From: Umbilicaria muhlenbergii
Taxonomy: Eukaryota > Ascomycota > Lecanoromycetes > Umbilicariales > Umbilicariaceae
Length of the DNA: 64,000 nt
Direction of reading: 5' to 3'
NCBI GenBank assembly: GCA_000611775.1
Contig: KK106981.1
Location: 9,585,973 to 9,649,972, forward strand
Shown here: positions 24,008 to 35,900 of the stretch, piece after piece
Layout of the letters: each line of letters opens with the position of its first letter
Position numbering within the stretch: the stretch's first letter is position 1
The notes under the pieces: model-generated
The model's database searches: none
Seen by the model: the letters and a program-made list of their open reading frames with translations, nothing else
What the model was told of the DNA's origin: nothing
Made by a program: the position numbers and the translations under genes

Positions 24008-25111
24008 ATGTCATCTACAACCACGGCTCGGCCTATGAGCTTCTCTCCTTCAAGTACGGAGCGGAATAAAATGCCTTCCAGGTTATCTTTACAGGGCGCC
24101 GATAGACGCATTAAAGAGACCTCGGTCATCATTCCAAGGATCGTTATTGGAGCCCTCGTCGTGACTGGCATCTTATTTCCTTCTATTTACAATCATTCAA
24201 TCTCTTCTCTCTACAGCTATCTCTACAAGTCACGTTTTTACAATCTTTCAACTTTCGAGACCATAGAAACATTTCTTGTTTACGCCATCTTGGAACCTCT
24301 ATACACCGTCAAGTTCACACACAATCCTGATCTAAGGCTCGACGTCCGTGGCTCGAACCCCAAGGGCCATAGAGGAAAATCAGAGAATCCCAAATGGCCT
24401 CGAATGCGCCGGCCTTCTCGGCGCCTGCGTGAGATGGCTACTTTTGCCGCCCCGCTCCTGTTGATGGACTTGACGATGATCAAGAAGTTCGCCGGCGTCC
24501 CCCTCGCAGACATCAGAAAAAGCGGTGGATACGACGCAGTACCTTCGCCCGACCAACGCATCAGTGCGTCGTTCCTAGCACCCACTATCCACAATTTCAG
24601 CTTCAGCTCTCCGCTGCAATTGGCGCGTGCGCTTCCGGTAGAGCCACCCTCCAGCCGCCGCATCTTGCTTGAGCTCCTCGTCTCTTTCTTCATATATGAC
24701 ATGCTATTTTTCTTCATTCATCTCGCCTTTCACCGCCTGCCACTATTGCGGCGGTTCCACCAACCGCATCACAAGCATGCGGAGATTAATCCTCAAATTA
24801 CCAATCAGCTATCGGTTGTGGAACGGATGTCGCTGATTCTACTTGCCAACTTCTCACTCAATATCATTGGGAGCCATGTGTTGACAAGGACAATGTTCGT
24901 TCCCATCTTTGTGTATTTGCTTATTGAGATCCATTGTGGCCTAGACTTGGAGTGGGGCTATGACAAGATCTTGCCTGGGGGATGGGGTGCGGGGAGCAAG
25001 AAACATGCGGTGCATCATCGGGAGGGCGAGGGCTCTTATGAACCGTACTTTTGTTGGTGGGACAGGGGACTTTCCCTGTTAGAGTCGCGAGTAGAAGGGA
25101 CGAGGACGTGA
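24008..25111 (+). CDS. Fatty-acid hydroxylase/sterol desaturase-family membrane enzyme
   Basis: A single exon encodes 367 residues. I start at ATG 24008 because the same frame further upstream begins only at GTG (23873). Histidine boxes of the di-iron family are present: HLAFH (about residue 237), HQPHHKH (about 250) and HAVHH (about 333). Hydrophobic segments fit several membrane spans (IPRIVIGALVVTGILFPSIY, FFIYDMLFFFIHLAF, FVPIFVYLLIEIH). Members such as ERG25 and ERG3 oxidise sterols or fatty acids in the ER using O2. The general fungal subfamily here has no firm substrate, so I do not assign a pathway gene. It sits 470 bp downstream of the GH27 gene. Confidence 0.85.
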   Translation: MSSTTTARPMSFSPSSTERNKMPSRLSLQGADRRIKETSVIIPRIVIGALVVTGILFPSIYNHSISSLYSYLYKSRFYNLSTFETIETFLVYAILEPLYTVKFTHNPDLRLDVRGSNPKGHRGKSENPKWPRMRRPSRRLREMATFAAPLLLMDLTMIKKFAGVPLADIRKSGGYDAVPSPDQRISASFLAPTIHNFSFSSPLQLARALPVEPPSSRRILLELLVSFFIYDMLFFFIHLAFHRLPLLRRFHQPHHKHAEINPQITNQLSVVERMSLILLANFSLNIIGSHVLTRTMFVPIFVYLLIEIHCGLDLEWGYDKILPGGWGAGSKKHAVHHREGEGSYEPYFCWWDRGLSLLESRVEGTRT

Positions 25112-26026
25112 TCGACAGGTTCTAGCGGTGTTCTAACAGTATGGAGCAGATGGGCTCGCGAGCATAAGTGATAGGGCTTTCGCGAGATTGAACAGACTAT
25201 AGCTCTCGCCGTTCTATGTGGGGAGGAAGGCTTCTAGAAACACCAACAACTAAGGACTAGTCATACTTTTCAGGCGCTGAATTGCACCGCGCGCAGGACA
25301 TCACCCCGATCTATTGGAAACAATTTAGCTGTCGGAGCCGTTCAATCTACAGGTTACTTGTCCCCTAACGATGCGATCTCATGAACGAACCACCTGATCG
25401 GATCGTCAGGGGCTGAGTCTCACAGATACAGCACAGCCTGGTTGCGACCTAGTGCGATTTGCACTTGGACTATGGTCCTCGGCCAATGTGGCTTAACATT
25501 ATTGTCAGTAGCTGCTGCGCATCAGGGAGTGTTCGACAGGATCCAACGCTAATTTGAGGATGGGGTTTTGAAATAAAGCTTCGAATGTTTTGATTGACCC
25601 TTCGTAACGACTTTTTCCGGAAGCGGTTTCACCTCTATCGGTACAGCTTCGTTGGAGCGCTTAACTTGGATTCCTGTGTCAACTGCCACACCGCCTTCAT
25701 TATATTTATTCATCGAGTGCTTCAAGGTCACCTTTCCAAGAAGCGTTCTTGACCGCTCGGGCATGCTCACGGTTAATTCATCTGAAACGGGGACCACCAC
25801 TCGCGAGTTATAGGCGGCCCTGGTAATAATGATGTTTCAGTGCTCATCGAACCAGCGGACTCACTGGTTTGCGAAAACCGAGATCAACTTACCATTGCAG
25901 CGTATGAGTCTTATCAACCGGCAAGGAGCCACTTGAGAAATGGCATATACCTGGGACCCCTCCAACGATATTATTTATGCCTTGCGGCGTGGACTTTACA
26001 TCCCATCAAAGATCTCCACCAGTACC
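25112..26026. other. Intergenic region
   Basis: The only sizeable frame (25549-25800 minus, 83 codons) starts at GTG and has no domain. No gene is supported. The last few hundred bases should be the promoter of the secreted-protein paralogue. Confidence 0.45.
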
Positions 26027-26717
26027 ATGCGGGCTCTCCAGGTTTTCTTGATTGTCTTGACTCAGTTCATCGGTGTCAATATAGCAATACCAGTCATACA
26101 CTCACATACAGCTGCACGGGGTCGTGGTCAGCAAACCTGCGCCAACTCCGCCAAAACTGTAGCTGGGACGTAAGCAAAGCCCACAGTCGTGCAGTTTTAG
26201 TGAACTGGATCTTTTATAACTGACACATATTCCTTAGCACTCTGAACCGCCGCAATGTTAATCTAAACAGTCAGGTATCCCGCGCTGACGCCCGCACAAT
26301 ACTGTGGTGTGCGCCGCACAGGTTAGCATAAGCATACGTCCTGCTGTCGGGGGGATCGCTAAGATATCGTGTGCCCAGAACAGTCAAACATATATTATCT
26401 TCACCTTTGCGCATCTTATGGCAATGGAGGAAATGCACAACCTTCTCGACGGCGTGTATGGCCTATGTGTGGGCACGATCCAACACTTTGGCGACCACGC
26501 CATTGCTGGAGGAGTCTTCTACTGGCTCGGGAACAATGGGATTGAGTTGCGGGTACAGAATGCCAATAACCACCAAACAACGTATGGGGTCCTAGCTGCC
26601 GCTATAAGGGCCCTGTCGGACTACATGAATCACTATGGCTATGCTGCGGGGGCTTTCAATATCTTTGATGGCCCCAATCATGTTGGTGAGGGCAAGATTG
26701 GAATCCAAGGTCAGTAA
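26027..26717 (+). CDS. Small secreted protein, copy B of the two-member family
   Basis: Exons 26027-26169, 26238-26321 and 26384-26717 encode 186 residues. The signal peptide is MRALQVFLIVLTQFIGVNIA. Homology to the gene at 6921-7603 guided the model: QTCANSAKTVAGT precedes intron 1 at the same position and phase, and LWCAPH|SQTYI is rebuilt only if the 62-bp intron 26322-26383 is removed. The C-terminal block keeps NANNHQTTYGV, YMNHYG and FNIFDG. Copy A has no second intron and reads straight through LWCAPGSQTYI. The function is unknown; a secreted, possibly effector-like role is inference. Confidence 0.75.
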
Positions 26718-27155
26718 GCGCAGGGTCAACAAAATGGCAACCCTGGGCGGAAAGCTCTTCAACTACTCTGCAGCCAAGAGAGCTGCCAAGGACACACAGT
26801 GTGTGATATATAGAGGCACCTGAGCCCCAAACGGTTTCAACAAGGATCTTCGAACACTACGTTATTGTCAAACGTCGATTAATTCTGTCGCAGAAGACTA
26901 TCACTTTATGATTTGCTGTGCCTAACAACCAGGCCGGCTGCGGAAGTTATCCGTGTTCATGTACATGAACTTGCATGCGCTCCTATGATTTCCGTGCAGG
27001 ATCCCCAGTACATGCAGTTCTCCGCTCGCTCCCGCTCGCTCTTAGCTCATGATATCATCTACCCCATTCTGTTCGAATAAGAACACGGTCTCAGAAATAG
27101 CATTGCCGATTTGTACTGTCTGCTATACTGACATGTATCGCATGTAACATTTCCA
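26718..27155. other. Intergenic region
   Basis: Short interval between the secreted-protein gene and the NRPS-like reductase. No gene is seen. It should contain the reductase promoter. Confidence 0.45.
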
Positions 27156-30100
27156 ATGGCACCATCGCTTGTACGAGAAGATTCCGAGGAAGCCGCGCAT
27201 AAGGTCCCTCCGTCCAAAGACCCATCAGTATTCGTATCGAAGAATGCTCCAGCAGAAACAAGAGACCAGTGATTTCTGCATGGCCATCCATGCTCCAAGC
27301 GGTTCTCCAATCCAACCCTAGTGAGCTTGGCAGCCCTCGTCGAATACAATGCAATAAAATATCCCTCGCAGACCGCATTCTTAATTCCCGCATCCGAGAA
27401 GAAGGACACGCCATATAAGTCTATTACATGGGCTGAATTCTACGAGAACACAGACACTATCGCCAACGAATACGCCCGACTGCTAAGAGATGAATTGGCA
27501 GAAGCCAAGGAGAAAAACGAGCAACCTACCGTGGGTCTACTGGGTGTAGGGGTCACACTGGAGTATTTTGCCACCCAGCTCGCTCTCCTAAAACTCAACA
27601 TCCGCATCCTGCTTTTGGCGGATAAGAACTCAGCCCAAGCAAATCAGCATCTCTTGTCCCGGTGCCACGCGACTGCGCTCATCGCCGACTCCCACAACGC
27701 TAGCATTGACACGAAAGGACCCCGGGTTATACCTATGGTTGAGCAATGGAAGGAGCGCCGGGACTTCAAAGCTGAAGATGTGCGGGAATTGAGCTACGAG
27801 GATGGGAATGATCCCTGGGAACGCCACACTTTCGTCTTTCACTCCAGTGGCTCAACGGGGCCCCCGAAACCAATCATACATACAAATGGAAGTCTGATGC
27901 AGGCATCACGACTCTGGCGTACATACCCCGAGTTTTTCCTTGAAAACGTACATCTGCTATTTCCCCTGTAGGCGGTCCTGGTAAGTGCGTTAGATGCGTA
28001 AGGCTGATATCCATGGACCAGGTCTCATCTAGCCGGAATGTACATGGCCCTCTCCAGCCTTACCCAAGCTCTACCCACGTCATTCCCTCCACGCGCATGG
28101 CCACCGTCTGCGTCTTCATTGCTCGCGGCTTGGAAGACACTTGAATCGATGGGCTGTCCCGTCGATGGAATACAGTCCCCACCGATATTTCTCGAGATGC
28201 TCCACGAGCACATTTCCGCAACCAGCAATGATTTCGGTCCTTTGTCGAGCCTGAAAGTCGTCATGCCCGGGGGTGCAATACTCTCCTCATCCATCATCGT
28301 CGATCTGGCTGCCCAACAGGTCAATGTCTGCACAGGATTTGGCACTACTGAAACGGGGTTGACAATCAGGACTACGCCACCTACTGTTGAGAATTCTAAC
28401 GTATACGGCACTTTGCGGGTATTGTTCCCCAATAGCGGAAAGATCGTGATGCAGGAGGTTGAGGACGGAGTGTACGAGCTGATTGTGTACAAGGGCCTTG
28501 ATACCGCGGCAGAGATGTGGCTCGACAAGCCAGCCGATGAGCCCTGGCGCAGTGGTGATTTGTTTTTGGAGGAACCAAAAGGAAGCGGGAATTGGGCGCT
28601 GCAGGGTCGGAAGGACGATCTGCTTGTGCATACGGATGGGAATAATACGAGCGCTGGGGCGATGCAGTTGGACATCGGGGCCGCATCTGCGGTGATCAAG
28701 AACGCGATCGTATTGGGGCATGCCAGGCCGTGTACTTCTCTCTTGGTGGAGGTCAGCGAGGACGTTGACCCGAAGAGCAAAGAGACAGAGGAGGCGGTTT
28801 GGAGGGTTGTCAAAGAGATTAATGGGAGGTACCCGGGACACTCGAGGGTAATGCGGTCGATGATATGTGTGCTTCCGAAAGGAGCACACTTGCCGGTCAC
28901 TCCGAAGGGGAGTGTCAAGAGAAAAAATGTGGGCAGCACTTTCGAAAAAGTGATCGATAACCTGTATCGTGGCCTCGAAGGCTGGGAAGAGGAAAACGCG
29001 ACAGACCAAACATCTGACAGCGAGCCGCTGTCGGTCTATATTACCAAGCTAGTCTCGGACTTGTCAGGGGTTCCCCCAGCTGACATAAAGGGGTCAACGA
29101 GCTTCTACGAACTTGGGATCAATTCTCTCCAAGCACTGTCTCTTCGTGCATCGCTCTCCAAGCGTGTCGGGGCCGTGTCTCTAGGCGCGATCTTCGAGAA
29201 CCCGTCCATCGAGAAGCTGGTCTCTTTCTGCGAGGCGAAACAACAGAAGAGAGATACCAGCAGCGTCAATGCTGAAACTCACATCGGCTATATGAAACGA
29301 ACCATAGACAGGTTCACCGCAGAGATCCGAGCCTGGCCTGCTGCGCCAAAGACCCCTATCCAAAATTGCAGCAAAGAGACCGTTCTCCTCACCGGCGCCT
29401 CTGGTTCCCTAGGAACAAGTCTTCTGGAAGCTCTTTCGAACTCCGAGAAGATCGCCAAGGTCTATGCTCTGGTAAGGGGCCCAAGTAGTCACGAGAAGCC
29501 AAACAACTCCCTGGACCGGCGAGGTCTGAACTCTGAAGCCATATCCGCGAGTGGTAAAGTACAAGTCTTGGACTCCAGCATGAAAGACCCACTCTTAGGT
29601 TTGGACATTGATACGTACCACGCCTTGTCCAAAGAAGTAACAACGGCCATCCACAACGCCTGGAAAGTAGATTTCAACCAAGTGGTCGAGGAATTTGAGG
29701 ACGACTGTCTCCGAGGTCTGTTGGTTCCCCTAGCCTCCCAACACATTTCCCCAAAGCTGACCAGTCGACTCCAGGCACCATGCACCTCCTCCGCTTCTGC
29801 CACGCTGGAAATACCAAGGTGTTCACGGCCGTAAGCAGCGTCAGTACCTGCATGGGCAGCAGCATGCAGAACCAAATCATCCCGGAAACACCAATCAGCG
29901 ACGACCCCCACGTCGCAATGCCAACAGATTACGCGCAAAGCAGATACATCCGTGAGCCGCCCCCCAAACAATCCTCTCCCCCATCAACCTCACTAGCCAT
30001 ATTCTAAAACCCCAGCAGTCGAACGCGTCACCCAAACCGCCAACCAAGTCCTGCACACCCCCATCCGCATCTTCCGCGCCGGCCAACTAACCGGCAGTCT

Positions 30101-30650
30101 CACCTCCGGCCTCTAGAACCCTAACGATTGGATCCCCATCCTGCTCGCCACCTCCGCCCACCTCGGCGCCATCCCGACTTTCGCCCACCGCTTGGTGGAC
30201 TGGATCCCCGTGGATATCGCCGCGGCGACGATCGTCGACCTAGTGTGCCTGGGATCGGAGGAGTCGTACTCGCTGCACCACATCGTCAACCCGCACCCGA
30301 TCCACTGGGCGCGCTTCGGAAGCATGGCGCAGGCCATCGGCTTAACTCCCTCGCGCACCCCGATGGAGGAAGTGTCGATGCAAGAGTGGACGAGACGGCT
30401 CGGGGAGCTGGGGGGTGGGGAGACTGATGATGTGGGAAGAGTGCCCGGGTTGAGGTTGTTGGGGTTTTTTGAGGATATGGCTAGGGAGGATGATGGGAAG
30501 AGGGTGTTTAGTACGGAGGGGACGGTGGGGCTGTCGCGGGTGTTGGGGGGGTGTGGGGAGGTGAGGGGGGAGTGGGTGGGGAAGTGGGTAAGGGGGTGGA
30601 GGGAGAGGGGGGGTGGGGGATGGGGTGATGGTGAGGGTTGGGGGGTATAA
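27156..30650 (+). pseudogene. NRPS-like carboxylate reductase (A-T-R) with an in-frame TAG
   Basis: Exons proposed: 27156-27227 (tentative), 27300-27967, 28022-29715, 29775-29951 and 30019-30650. The adenylation domain has HSSGSTGPPKPIIHTNGS and CTGFGTTETG. The thiolation domain has LGINSLQALSL, with Ser as the phosphopantetheine site. The thioester reductase domain starts at VLLTGASGSLGTSLLEAL. Such enzymes activate a carboxylic acid, tether it and release an aldehyde or alcohol, often for a secondary metabolite. TAG at 30114-30116 replaces the Trp of a G(x)WN motif in the reductase domain, and the frame stays open for about 178 codons after it. The 5' end is uncertain: without the intron 27228-27299, a TGA at 27270 interrupts the frame. 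I infer recent loss of the reductase half. Confidence 0.8.
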
Positions 30651-31186
30651 GGGGGGTTGGGGGTGGTGGGGATGTTGTGGGGAGAGGGGGTGTGCGGAGA
30701 TGGTGGAGATATGGGGTCTGTACTTGTAGGGTTGTTGGAGATTGCTTTTGAGTTAACGTGAGAGCCCGTCGGTACTCCGTTCGGATTTGTAAAGTAGTTT
30801 ATTTGTCATGAAAGCCTGTGTAGATGGATAGATAATCCACGATAAGCTCTTACACGGCGCTGAATCGCGCCTGTATATTCTTTTCCATCATTGGCAGTTT
30901 ACGGGGTGTGACGGGTCGCGGCGCAGGCGCTCACGACTGCTCCCTTGGCGTGCCAAGCTCGGCAGCGGAACCTTACCACATTAGGTGCCGGCTATCTGGC
31001 ATCTTGGTTTCACTTCCCCGAACAGCAGTGCTGTCGGCAGTAGAGACCTCAACCTTCTGACCTCAAACTTCTGACCTATGTTAGAGTCTTCGTGGGCAGC
31101 ATGTTGTTTCTCTCGAACTTACGACGCAGTACTTGCTCGGACAAGAAAGGGGGCATGCATAAACCCCGGTGGCTGTCTGCATCAAT
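30651..31186. other. Intergenic region, G-rich at its start
   Basis: The G-rich composition of the reductase 3' end continues to about 30720. No gene is seen in the rest, which precedes the GH92 start. Confidence 0.5.
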
Positions 31187-33920
31187 ATGAAAGTGACTGC
31201 GGTTCCGGTTTGCGCGCTCCTTCTACGGCGACTGCAATGTGCTGTTGCTCTGGCAAGGTCAGGTGATGGCTCGAGTAGTGGTTATGACTATGTCAAGCCA
31301 CTCATAGGCACGATCAATGGAGGTAACAAGCCACAATTGCTCAATTCAATGCTCCTATCTGATGATAGCATAGGCCATGTATTTCCCGGCGCTACTTTGC
31401 CATTTGGTAAGTACCTATAGTCCTTTTTGTATGATGAATGCTCGTTGACTGTGGTGAAGGGATGGTAAAAGCGGTAGCCGATGTGGATGGAGAGAATCAG
31501 GGAGGGTTTGGTTCCGATGGCAGCAATGTTATCGGCTTCTCTCACATGCATGATTCGGGCACGGGTTATGTATGACCGCCCTTTTTTCTTACAATATCTA
31601 TTTGAAAACTATCATCTTTCCATCTTTACTTCCATATGTTAGGAGAACTTCGAAGTTCTTAAGATTTCAACATCTACCCTTCCATTGTCATCTCCTTTGC
31701 ACTATGAAATTGATTGAATGCTAATATAGAGCGGGGGTATAAGTATCCTTCACTTGGAAACTTTCCTCTTTTTGTACAAGCCGGCTGTCCAGGGGATGAT
31801 CTCAACAGCTGCAAGTTTACCAAAGAGGACCGGGCGACACCCAGTATTGATGGCACAGTTGAAGCACGCCCCGGCTATTTTGGCATCTCCCTGAACACAT
31901 CAATTCGTGCAGAGATGACGGTTACCTCCCATACCGCCCTTTATCGATTCACATTGCCAAAGGTATCTAATTCGGAAAATGGATCTACACCGCTTAGTCC
32001 ACTGATGACGATCGAGCTTAACGACCTGCGTCTCACTCGCAGTACTGGAGCTATTTCTATTGATCCTTCCTCGGGACGAATTACAGGAGAAGGCAACATT
32101 TCCCCCAGCTTTGGTGTTGGAAATTACCGCCTACACTTCTGTGCCGGATTTTCAGGGGCAACGATCAGGGATACCGGTACCTTCAACGCAACGCATGCGG
32201 GAAACGAACCAAAAAATCTACCAAAAGTGGAGCGTTCGATGTATGTCGGTGCATACACCTGGTTCAACGCACCGACCACCAATGATCAAATCCTTGCCAG
32301 AGTGGGAGTGAGCTTCGTCAGCGTAGAACAAGCATGTTCTAACGCAGAGACAGAGATTCCGGATTTCAACTTCGAGGAGACATTGCAAGCCGCGGAAAAT
32401 GTCTGGAAAACGAAACTGGCAGTTATTCAGATAGATGCAGGTGGTGTCAACAATTCCTTGCAGACTACTTTCTGGAGCGGTATTTACAGGTCTATGATTA
32501 GCCCTCAAGACTATACTGGTGAGAATCCGTTATGGCAAAGTACAGAGCCATACTACGACTCTTACTACTGGTATGTTGATCTTGCCTCGTATTTGAATTC
32601 GTTAGTATCTGACCCGGCTGATACAGCATATGGGACTCATTCCGTACCACTCACCCTCTCCTTATAATGATCGATCCCTTAACCCAGGCTCGGATGGTAA
32701 GAAGCTTGATTGATATCTACCGACACGAAGGTTATTTACCAGACTGCCGAATGCAACTCTGCAAGGGCTTCACCCAGGGCGGCTCAAACGCAGACGTTGT
32801 ACTCGCAGAATCCTATCTCAAGAACATTACTGAAGGAATAGACTGGACCACGGGTTATCAAGCAGTAATAGCAGATGCGGAAATCGAACCGCAAAATTGG
32901 CGAATTGAAGGTCGTGGTGGTTTAGAGAGCTGGAAGGATCTTCACTACATCCCCGTCGATGACTATGATCCTTACGGGCATCAAGGCCTCAAAACTCGCA
33001 GTGTATCTCGCACTGTGGAATACGCTTACAACGACTTCTGTATTGCTCAGATGGCGCAGCGGATGGGACGTACAGCAGACTACGAGAAGTACATCCAGCG
33101 TTCGCAGAATTGGCGAAATCTTTTCCGCGCCGATCAGACCTCGTCGATCACAAATGTGGATACCGGATTCACCGGCTTCCTCCAACCGAAATCCATGAAC
33201 GGCACGTGGCAGACGCAAGACCCAATACTCTGCTCTCCGCTATCGGAATTTGGGTGCTATCTCGACGGCAATGGCCATGAGACATACGAAGGCTCCATCT
33301 GGCTATATTCGTTTTTCGTTCCGGGGGACATGGCTTCTTTAATCGCTGCTATGGGGGGACCCTCAACGTTCGTAAAACGCTTGGACTTTGTGCACACATC
33401 GGGGCTATTGGATATTGGGGACGAGCAGGGCTTTCTGCCAATCTATCAATACCACTACGCAGGCCGCCCAGGTCTTTCAGCCGCACGGGCCCAATATTAT
33501 ATTCCATCATGGTTCAACGACACAATCGGTGGCATACCAGGGAATGACGATGGCGGCGGCATGGGATCCTTCGTCGCGCTCGCTATGATGGGGTTGTATC
33601 CTAATGCAGGCCAAGACGTCTACCTGATCACTCCGCCGTTTTTTAAGGAAGTGAATATCACAAACGGTCAAACGGGGAACATAGCTACGATTCGGAACGT
33701 GAATTTCGATCCTGGGTATGAGAACTTGTATATACAGAGCGCTACTCTGGACGGGAAGGCTTACACTCGGAATTGGATCTCTCACAGCTTTTTCCTGGAT
33801 GGTGGCGTTTTGGAATTGACGTTGGGGAGAGAGGAAAGCTCGTGGGGTCAGGCGGAGGCGGATCTGCCGCCGAGTTTGAGTACGTCTGGTAGGGAACGTA
33901 GGCCGATTATACAGTATTAG
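31187..33920 (+). CDS. Secreted alpha-1,2-mannosidase-type enzyme, GH92
   Basis: Exons 31187-31406, 31460-31564, 31730-32570 and 32627-33920 give 819 residues. The N-terminus has a possible but weak signal peptide. GH92 landmarks follow in order: YVKPLIGT(x)NGG, HVFPGATLPFGMVK, GFSHMHDSGTG, SLGNFPLF, YDSYYCIWDSFRTTHPLL, HEGYLPDCRM, GSNADVVLAE, YAYNDFCIA, YEGSIWLYSFFVP, GIPGNDDGGGMGSF and GLYPNAGQDVYLI. The HEGYLPDCRM and GNDDGG regions hold the acidic and calcium-binding residues of the family. The enzyme probably trims mannose from glycoproteins outside the cell. The 165-bp second intron is longer than its neighbours, and its acceptor is the least certain. Confidence 0.92.
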
Positions 33921-35479
33921 ATCGTCGTTTTGACCAAGCGGGGGAACTTGGTATCGGAAAATAAAAAGGGGCATTACAACCGGGTGTATAGCATGTGCGC
34001 CGCCTGTGCCAACCCTTTAGGCTCAGGGTATATCGGCGGTTCAGCCGAGGAGGCCCTTGATAACCCAACACCTTAATTGGGCTTCGGAAGGACCTTGGGC
34101 GCGGCTAGCTCAGATAACACGCACGATCCAAATCGATGAGGCTATGCAAAGCATACTTTGTTAAATCCAGCAGCGTTTACCACTTCTTCACTGGACTGGG
34201 ATTGGAGAATTCCTAGTGATTTCTCCGGAGTCATCGCGAACGACAAAGCTCAAACTAAATCGTGAATCTCTTCGAAGCCATATGCATGGCCGTCTTTAGT
34301 TTCACCACGTGGAGCATTACGTCATTCTCCATAGCATCATAGCGGAGCAGGCTCTGGCGGCAGCGGTACTCTTCACTAGACTCGGACAGGATATATCGAA
34401 GACGACGGAGGCTTTAGTCATGCACTTGCTGGTCGCACAACGCATCTCCTCTCCCTTGGACATCAACTCTCTTGAATGGAGCAAGTACATGAAAACAGCC
34501 TAGCACGATACCACTAATCATCATACGATGGATAACTTAAGTACCATGATTAAAGAGCGAACGAAGGTTAGCGTCAGAAGAGGGAAGCAGTCGCTCTTGG
34601 CATAGTGAAAAGCAGGTGACTGATCTTTAAAATGGACGCGGATGCTACTCAGTCAGCAGAAGAAAGACAAGATGAGGTGACAAAGGCAGAGGAAACATAT
34701 TATCAGTGTTTGATTATTGTGTCAGTCAAGTCAAGACAATTGAATCTTTGCAAATATAGCGATCTCATTGCAGATTACAGTTAAACAGAACTCAATGAGC
34801 ATTTCAGATTCATGATATTCTATCAACCAAATCTTTCAACGCCACAACTAACTTGCCCCTGGTATTGAATTCTCCGATGCCATCTCATGCTCTTCAACAG
34901 CAACATCATCCAACCCATCTCAGCAGCAGCCCATAAACAACACATGCTCTAAGACCGTGAAGCAATAAACTATAACGCACGGTTCATCTCATAACCTTGT
35001 CTCTTGCTCTCAGCTTCCTTCCCGACCTGCTCCAACTTGCCCGTAAAAACTCGCACAAGGAGTCTTTAGGAACATCACCAATCGCTTTCCTGAAATGCTC
35101 AAGATATCGAGGATAGAGAAGCTTGCTTTCTCCTTCTTATGATTGAGACAGAGAACAGCTTCTACAACTTCCGTCCCCTTCTTCTGCGCATAAAGGGGTT
35201 TAGGTTCAGTCCTCCGAATACCCCTGTTCTCTGTGTAATGCTATGTGAGGCCGATCTTGGCCTTGACGGCTCTTCAAACTCCCGCTGCGACGAAATTTAG
35301 GGTGCGAAAACAGATATGATGGCAGTGCAGAAGTCTGTGGCAGCGTTTTCAACACGATTTGACAATTTCCCGCATCAAAGGTATATTGAAGTGAAGTTGA
35401 GTGAGGTCGAGAGGAATCTCCGAGCAGTGAAGTCTTAGCAGGCTAACAGTGAGGTGAGTTACTCGGCTCTGGTGATGCT

Positions 35480-35900
35480 GAGACTGTGTGCCTGGTAATG
35501 TCTCTTTTACACTCGAAAACTAGGAAAGCAGGCTTCGAATATGAATCTATGTTTCGTTCTTCTATAGCCAGCGTTTCGTTCTTCCGTACTCAATGTTTTG
35601 TCGTCTCTCACATCTTCCTACGCTGTGTTCTTCCTTGCAACTCTCTCAATCGGGCATCAATAAACTGTTCATGTTCTGTCCGTTTTGCCGCTTGGAACTC
35701 GAGATGGATCGGTGCAAGAAACCTTCGTGGCCTCGTATCGGAACCTATCATGCCAGAACCTGCCAAGCTCTTCTAGCATCCGCTTGGGTGAAACTGCTCT
35801 CCGTAAGCATTCCGCACAGATGAGGCATATGCTATGCTTCTTAGGTTATATTGGTCCCAGATCACGGCGAATCTCTCCACATCCGTTCGGATGAAACCTC
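35480..35900 (-). pseudogene. Eroded coding-like stretch
   Basis: Reading the minus strand, CLICAECLRRAVSPKRMLEE continues to FWHDRFRYEATK. In another frame it is followed by RTEHEQFIDARLRELQGRTQ, after which stops appear. The second part has coiled-coil-like composition. No family was recognised. Frame changes between the parts could hide an intron, but I could not place one. Confidence 0.3.

Noticed and set aside
25549-25800. 83-codon minus-strand frame
   Set aside because: It begins at GTG and has no recognisable domain or splice extension.
26238-26383. Apparent frameshift in the second secreted-protein copy after LWCAPH
   Set aside because: Removing a normal 62-bp GT-AG intron (26322-26383) restores the alignment with copy A exactly, so no lesion is needed.
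27961-28040. Apparent frameshift in the adenylation domain of the NRPS-like gene
   Set aside because: Using the GTAGGC donor at 27968 and the CAG acceptor at 28021 gives a continuous LLFPLSHLAGM, as expected for the family.
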